Shown here in pieces: positions 59,667-64,000 of a stretch of 64,000 bases of DNA. A program made the translations under genes and the position numbers. Numbering within the stretch: position 1 is the first letter of the stretch; the number at the start of each line of letters is the position of its first letter. This stretch comes from Natranaerobius thermophilus JW/NM-WN-LF (GTDB lineage Bacteria; Bacillota; Natranaerobiia; Natranaerobiales; Natranaerobiaceae): assembly GCF_000020005.1 (NCBI RefSeq), contig NC_010718.1, forward strand, positions 246,001-310,000, written 5' to 3'. Below the pieces are notes generated by a model. That model was not told the origin of the DNA and made no database searches. It saw only the letters and a list, made by a program, of their open reading frames with translations.

Positions 59667-60710
59667 TTAGGGGTGCAAAATTATTTTACCAGTATTCCCC
59701 TCTTGTGCAAGCTGAAAAGCTTCTTCAAATTGTTCAAAGGAAAATTTGTGAGTTACCATAGGCATTAAATCATCAGCTAATCTCGATTTTAGCAGATTAT
59801 GCATCTTAAACCAAGTTTCGTACATTATTCTTCCGTTAATACCGTAGGCTTTTGCGCCTTTAAATATTAATCCATTAGACAGGTCTATTTGAGTTTTACC
59901 TGGAGGCAATCCTAGGAATGAAACCCAACCTCCGCCTTTTAAAGCAGCCAGTCCTTCATTTATAGCTGTATCTTTACCTGCCATTTCTAATAATACGTCT
60001 ACTCCAGCGCCGTTTGTTTTGCTTTTCACTAATTCTACTGTGTCTTGTTCCATGGGATTTATGATTTCATCTGCTCCCATTTTTTTTGCTAATTCTATAC
60101 GATAGGAATTGACTTCGGTTGCAAAGATTTTGGAAGCTCCTGCTTTGCGGGCAATAGCAATAGAGGCTAAACCGATGGGGCCACATCCAGTCACAAGGAC
60201 ATCCTTGGCAGTTATTTCATCTATGAGAGCTGAGTGGATGGCATTACCTATTGGATCGTGAATAGCACCTATTTCTGGTGGAATGGATTTATCGAGAATC
60301 CATACATTGTCTCGGGGTACAACTACATATTCGGCAAAACATCCTGTGGTATCTACCCCGATGATTTCAACATTTTCACAGATATGAGCTTGGCCTGTTT
60401 TACAGAAAAAACATTTTCCACAAACGAAATGTCCTTCTGCTGTTACCCTGGTTCCGGTTTCAATATCTTTGACATCTGCTCCTAATTCGACAACTTCACC
60501 ACTGAATTCATGTCCAAAAATTAGAGGGGGGTTAATTCGACTGTCTGCCCATTGATCCCAATTATAGATGTGCAGGTCTGTTCCGCATATTGCAGCTGAC
60601 TCTACCTTGATTAACACCTCGTTACTTTTCGGCTTGGGAATGTCAACCTGTTCCAAAACAGCTCCACTGCTCCTGTCCTGTTTCATTAAGGCTTTCATTT
60701 TACCAGTCAA
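59667..60710 (-). CDS. tdh: L-threonine 3-dehydrogenase
   Basis: 347 residues of the zinc medium-chain dehydrogenase family: CGTDLHIYNWDQWA (typical Tdh), GHEFSGEV, a structural zinc site CGKCFFCKTGQAHIC, and VTGCGPIGLASIAIARKAGA binding NAD. Oxidises threonine to 2-amino-3-ketobutyrate, which Kbl (next gene) splits. The start is probably TTG 60710 with GGAGTGA upstream, or the internal ATG at MKALM. Confidence 0.95.
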   Translation of the reverse strand: MTGKMKALMKQDRSSGAVLEQVDIPKPKSNEVLIKVESAAICGTDLHIYNWDQWADSRINPPLIFGHEFSGEVVELGADVKDIETGTRVTAEGHFVCGKCFFCKTGQAHICENVEIIGVDTTGCFAEYVVVPRDNVWILDKSIPPEIGAIHDPIGNAIHSALIDEITAKDVLVTGCGPIGLASIAIARKAGASKIFATEVNSYRIELAKKMGADEIINPMEQDTVELVKSKTNGAGVDVLLEMAGKDTAINEGLAALKGGGWVSFLGLPPGKTQIDLSNGLIFKGAKAYGINGRIMYETWFKMHNLLKSRLADDLMPMVTHKFSFEQFEEAFQLAQEGNTGKIILHP

Positions 60711-60870
60711 AAAATCACTCCTTGGCGATTAAGGTTCTCAATTTCTTATCACTTGTATATTTTGACAATTATTTGAAAAATCCTTTTTTATTATCATAAA
60801 TAAATAGTATAATATAAATACATGTGAGATGATATTATTAGTGAAAAAATTTTACCAGGAGGCGATAGTT

Positions 60871-61200
60871 ATGAAGAATTTCTTAAAAAAAGGTGTAAAT
60901 TTTGGTCTTGGTTTAGCTGTAATGAGTAAAGAGCAAATAGAAAAGATGGTAGATGAACTGGTTAAAAAAGGTGAAATTGCGCCAGAAGAGTCAAAAAGGG
61001 TTATCAATAATATGATGGAGCGGGGAGAAGAGGAGCGAAGTAAACTGAATGATATGATACAGGAACAAACTCGGCAAGTATTTAGAGAATTAGATACAGC
61101 AACGGGAGAAGATATTCAAGAATTAAGAATTAAATTAGAGGAGCTTGAGCAAAGAATCGAGAAATTAGAACAAGATAACGGTGAAAATAACCTGAGTTAA
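60871..61200 (+). CDS. Phasin-like coiled-coil protein
   Basis: About 109 residues from ATG 60871 behind CCAGGAGGCG. A short hydrophobic N-terminus (FLKKGVNFGLGLAVMS) precedes KEQIEKMVDELVKKGEIAPEESKRVI, typical of phasin / PhaF-like proteins. The C-terminus is a coiled coil (IQELRIKLEELEQRIEKLEQ). The following gene, 14 bases on, is a UbiB-type kinase. The pair is common in clostridia as far as I recall; the role may be membrane- or lipid-related. Confidence 0.8.
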   Translation: MKNFLKKGVNFGLGLAVMSKEQIEKMVDELVKKGEIAPEESKRVINNMMERGEEERSKLNDMIQEQTRQVFRELDTATGEDIQELRIKLEELEQRIEKLEQDNGENNLS

Positions 61201-61214
61201 AGTTAGGTGGTTCT

Positions 61215-62891
61215 ATGTTTAAAAGAAGAATTAGACATTTTAATCGGTATCGAGAAATTGTAAGTATTTTAGCTAGGCATGGTTTTGGCTTTTTGATTGA
61301 AGAGCTTGGCCTTCATCATATGCTTTCCTTGCCCAGTAGAATTAGAAAAGAATCTTCAAAACAAAAACCTAAACCTGTTGGGTTGAGAATGAGACTCGCC
61401 TTTCAAGAACTAGGGCCTACTTTTATTAAATTTGGTCAACTGTTAAGCACTCGTCCTGACATGTTGCCAGAGCACATTATTAACGAACTTGATAAGTTAC
61501 AGGATAGGGTTGATCCTTTTCCATATGAAGAAGCAAAAGAAAATATTGAAGATGAAATGGAAACTTCTTTAGAAGAACTTTTTGCAGAATTTGATGAAGA
61601 GCCCTTGGCTGCCGCTTCTATAGGGCAGGTTCATTCTGCTAGATTAAAAAATGGTGATGAAGTCGTAATTAAAGTTCAACGGCCCAATATATCTTCTGTC
61701 ATTGAAACGGATTTAGAAATTTTGGCTGACCTGATTAGTCTAGCAGAGACACGATTTAGTTTTGTTTCCCAATACAATTTAAAAGAAATAGTTGATGAAT
61801 TTAGCATTTCTATTAGAAAAGAACTTAACTATACCCTTGAAGCTAGAAACGCCGAAAAATTTAAATCCATTTTTTCTGAAGATGATAGTATTTATATACC
61901 AGGTATCTACTGGGATCTAACGTCAAAGCGTGTAATAACCATGGAGCGGGTTAAGGGTACTAATTTAAATAATTTAGAGGAGGTTGTTGCCAAGGGTTTT
62001 AAAACATCTGCAGTAGCAAAAAACTTAACAGAATCTTTTTTAAACCAAATTTTAATTGAAGGCTTTTTCCATGGCGATCCCCATCCCGGAAACTTCATAC
62101 TGCTAGATGATGGTCGGCTGGCCTTTACCGATTTTGGTATAGTAGGGCAATTGACTCCAGAGCTAAAAGATAGTTTTGCTTCATTAATGATCTCTGTAGT
62201 TAGGCAAGATGTAGATGATATTGTAAAAAACATCATGAAAGTTGGTTTTTTACCTGACGAAGTCAATATTAACAGGTTGAAAAGAGATGTGATGACAGTC
62301 AGGGATAAATATTATCACCTTCCTTTAAAACAAATCAGTTTTAGCGAAGCTATTGAAGATTTTTTTGATATTGCCTTTCGACATAAAATCCAGATCCCTT
62401 CAGAATTGAGTTTGTTAGGAAAGACTTTTCTAACTTTAGAAGGGGTTGTGAAAAATTTAGATCCTGATGTTAGTGTAGTTGAGATTGCAGAACCCTTTGG
62501 TTCCAAAATCTTAAAAGAAAAATTACGCCCTGAGAATGTGTGGCAAAAATTCACCGATAATATCAAAGATTATGGTGAGATGGTTTTAGAATTACCCGGT
62601 GAATTAAGGGATTTTGTGAGAATTCTAAAGAAGGGCAAAGGCACAGTTGAACTACAGATGCCTCAATTGGATTCACTTCAAAAAAAGTTGGACAGGGTGA
62701 GTAATAAGCTGTCTTTTAGTATAGTCCTACTTGCCTTTAGTATCATAATGAGTGGTTTGATTATCGGTGCTTCTTTAGGTGGACAATCAATGGTGATTTG
62801 GCAGGTACCTGCTGTTGAAATTGGTTTTTTAATTGCAATGTTTATGTTTTTTTGGTTATTGTTCTCAATATTTAGATCTGGCAGGTTCTGA
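61215..62891 (+). CDS. UbiB/ABC1/AarF-type atypical kinase
   Basis: 558 residues. ABC1 hallmarks: LGPTFIKFGQLLSTRPDMLP (the KxGQ-like family motif), the Ala-rich loop PLAAASIGQVHSARLKNGDEVVIKVQRP, the catalytic FFHGDPHPGNF and the metal-binding TDFGIVGQL. Two C-terminal hydrophobic helices (about 500-550) anchor it in the membrane. In other bacteria UbiB supports ubiquinone synthesis; in a clostridium without obvious ubiquinone genes here the substrate lipid is unknown. Confidence 0.93.
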   Translation: MFKRRIRHFNRYREIVSILARHGFGFLIEELGLHHMLSLPSRIRKESSKQKPKPVGLRMRLAFQELGPTFIKFGQLLSTRPDMLPEHIINELDKLQDRVDPFPYEEAKENIEDEMETSLEELFAEFDEEPLAAASIGQVHSARLKNGDEVVIKVQRPNISSVIETDLEILADLISLAETRFSFVSQYNLKEIVDEFSISIRKELNYTLEARNAEKFKSIFSEDDSIYIPGIYWDLTSKRVITMERVKGTNLNNLEEVVAKGFKTSAVAKNLTESFLNQILIEGFFHGDPHPGNFILLDDGRLAFTDFGIVGQLTPELKDSFASLMISVVRQDVDDIVKNIMKVGFLPDEVNINRLKRDVMTVRDKYYHLPLKQISFSEAIEDFFDIAFRHKIQIPSELSLLGKTFLTLEGVVKNLDPDVSVVEIAEPFGSKILKEKLRPENVWQKFTDNIKDYGEMVLELPGELRDFVRILKKGKGTVELQMPQLDSLQKKLDRVSNKLSFSIVLLAFSIIMSGLIIGASLGGQSMVIWQVPAVEIGFLIAMFMFFWLLFSIFRSGRF

Positions 62892-62908
62892 AATGGAGCG
62901 GATATGGA

Positions 62909-63571
62909 TTGAATTTTGATGATGTAATAGAAGAATTAAAGAGATCATGGCAAAAATATCAAATTCAAACTGTTTTAATAATTAATTTGGTATTCGGTCT
63001 TACTGCCTTAGGGATTACATATGCCACAGCTGATTCTTTGGCTTTTTTTGAACTGTTTCTGAGATTAATTGCAGTTTTTACTCCTTTAATATTATTGATT
63101 TTATTTATGCTCCGTGGTTATCATGTGTTATTTTTGTCCCAGTTTAATAACGAACAGATGTACTGGTGGAGCATGACGGACATTTCTGTCGGGGCACCTT
63201 TATTTACTTTTTGGTTAATAACCTTACTTCTTTGGGAAGGGGTTTCAATTCTAGCAATACTGTTAATATACTTAAAACTACTTATTTATATAATGTTAAT
63301 ACTATCTGCAGCTCTAACAGCAATGGTGTTGGCTAATAAGTTTTGGATTGCCTTGACAGCAGGTATTGTTTTACATTTAGGTTTATATGGTCTATCTGTT
63401 ATCCTGCCGGATGTTCAGTTTTTAGGTTTAAGGTTTCTCCCTTATCACTTGATAACTAATTTCCGCCAAATTCTCGAATTGAATTTAGGTATGTGGGAAT
63501 TACTAACCCCTCTGGCGGTTAGCGGAATAATATTGTGGGTAATTAGGAATGTGGCTGTACAAAACTATTAA
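62909..63571 (+). CDS. Integral membrane protein, unknown function
   Basis: 220 residues from TTG 62909, with GGAGCGGATATGG just upstream, right after the UbiB gene. About six hydrophobic helices. It contains no recognised motif (DVIEELKRSWQKYQIQTVL at the start). By spacing it is in the same operon as the kinase and the following HD protein. Confidence 0.75.
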   Translation: MNFDDVIEELKRSWQKYQIQTVLIINLVFGLTALGITYATADSLAFFELFLRLIAVFTPLILLILFMLRGYHVLFLSQFNNEQMYWWSMTDISVGAPLFTFWLITLLLWEGVSILAILLIYLKLLIYIMLILSAALTAMVLANKFWIALTAGIVLHLGLYGLSVILPDVQFLGLRFLPYHLITNFRQILELNLGMWELLTPLAVSGIILWVIRNVAVQNY

Positions 63572-63592
63572 GAGGTCGGGTGAAATAGAACT

Positions 63593-64000
63593 ATGGTAGG
63601 AATAGCGCCAAATCTTCAAGCATCTTTATTTGAGCTAACAATGAGTTTTTCAGACGCTATGGACTTGGTTAGTCCTGAAGTTGTTGATCATCATAAAAAA
63701 GTTGCTTATATCGCAGGGGAACTTGGAAGAGAATATGGTTTAGATGTTGATAAAACCAAGGATTTAGTTATAGCTGGTTTACTCCATGATAGCGGTGCCT
63801 TATCGTTAAGAGAAAGACTTGATGCACTTAGCTTTGAGGCCAAAGCCCCTCATAGGCATGCTGAAATGGGATATAGATTATTTAAAAACTTTAAACCGTT
63901 GAAACAAGTAGCTAAGGCTATCCGCTATCATCATGTTGCCTGGAATCGCCAAGAAGAAATTAAAAAACAAACAGGTGAAGAAGTACCCATTGAAAGTCAT
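63593..64000 (+). CDS. HD-domain phosphohydrolase, partial (cut by window edge)
   Basis: 136 residues visible: a start MVGIAPNLQASLFELTMSFSDAMDLV, then an HD domain with VDHHKKVAYIAGELGREY, LLHDSGALS (the HD pair) and RHAEMGYRLFKNF, AIRYHHVAWN. This is the pattern of HD-GYP-like c-di-GMP phosphodiesterases or related HD proteins. The GYP part is not yet reached. Ribosome site: GAGGTCGGGTG. Confidence 0.85.
   Translation, partial: MVGIAPNLQASLFELTMSFSDAMDLVSPEVVDHHKKVAYIAGELGREYGLDVDKTKDLVIAGLLHDSGALSLRERLDALSFEAKAPHRHAEMGYRLFKNFKPLKQVAKAIRYHHVAWNRQEEIKKQTGEEVPIESH

Overview
This window is a low-GC Firmicutes (clostridial) chromosome segment. Its starts are often TTG or GTG behind strong AGGAGG sites, and its RNA switches are typically Gram-positive. 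It carries two CPA2-type cation/proton antiporters, a Na+/Ca2+ exchanger-like protein, a Trk-type K+ uptake operon and c-di-AMP signalling. That set fits a salt- and alkali-adapted anaerobe of the Natranaerobius type. The genus is inferred from gene content only.

Region 1 (1-9.8 kb) is core: the end of an arginase, the MEMO / AMMECR1 / radical-SAM trio, cdaA-cdaR-glmM, and glmS behind a glmS ribozyme. A complete IS6-like insertion sequence (6444-7669, 8-bp target duplication) sits between glmM and the ribozyme.

Region 2 (9.84-24.84 kb) is the main discovery. It is a complete Tn7-like transposon whose ends can be placed to the base (9845-24831), flanked by the 5-bp duplication GTTGT centred 23 bp past the glmS stop. 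The glmS-proximal end has four abutting 20-bp TnsB-type sites; the distal end has three spaced inverted ones. It encodes tnsA, B, C, D and E. Its cargo is a six-gene K+ uptake operon (histidine kinase, two response regulators without DNA-binding domains, two TrkA proteins, TrkH) behind a ydaO-type c-di-AMP riboswitch. The diadenylate cyclase gene lies 15 kb upstream in the host chromosome, so a mobile element carries K+ uptake wired to a host second messenger.

Region 3 (24.8-36.7 kb) is accessory and partly decayed. It has a repeat-rich gap, a SigV/RsiV-like sigma/anti-sigma pair, four lipoproteins (one frameshifted), a sigma-like gene with a stop at codon 2, small membrane proteins, an IS110-family remnant fused in frame to a membrane protein, and an M23 peptidase.

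Region 4 (36.7-48.3 kb) holds an M20 amidohydrolase, a CPA2 antiporter behind a fluoride riboswitch, a QueG-like Fe-S protein, a TraB-family lipoprotein, a CaCA exchanger, a P-II-like / antiporter / unknown operon, a nitroreductase, an O-methyltransferase and thiT behind a TPP riboswitch. Region 5 (48.7-64 kb) is ordinary metabolism and maintenance: DNA polymerase IV, bioY with a BirA operator, an AlbA_2 protein, DUF418, GNAT, a THUMP methyltransferase, a SIMPL protein, PatB/MalY, VOC, kbl-tdh, a phasin-like protein with a UbiB-type kinase, and a partial HD protein. No rRNA, tRNA or CRISPR array was seen.
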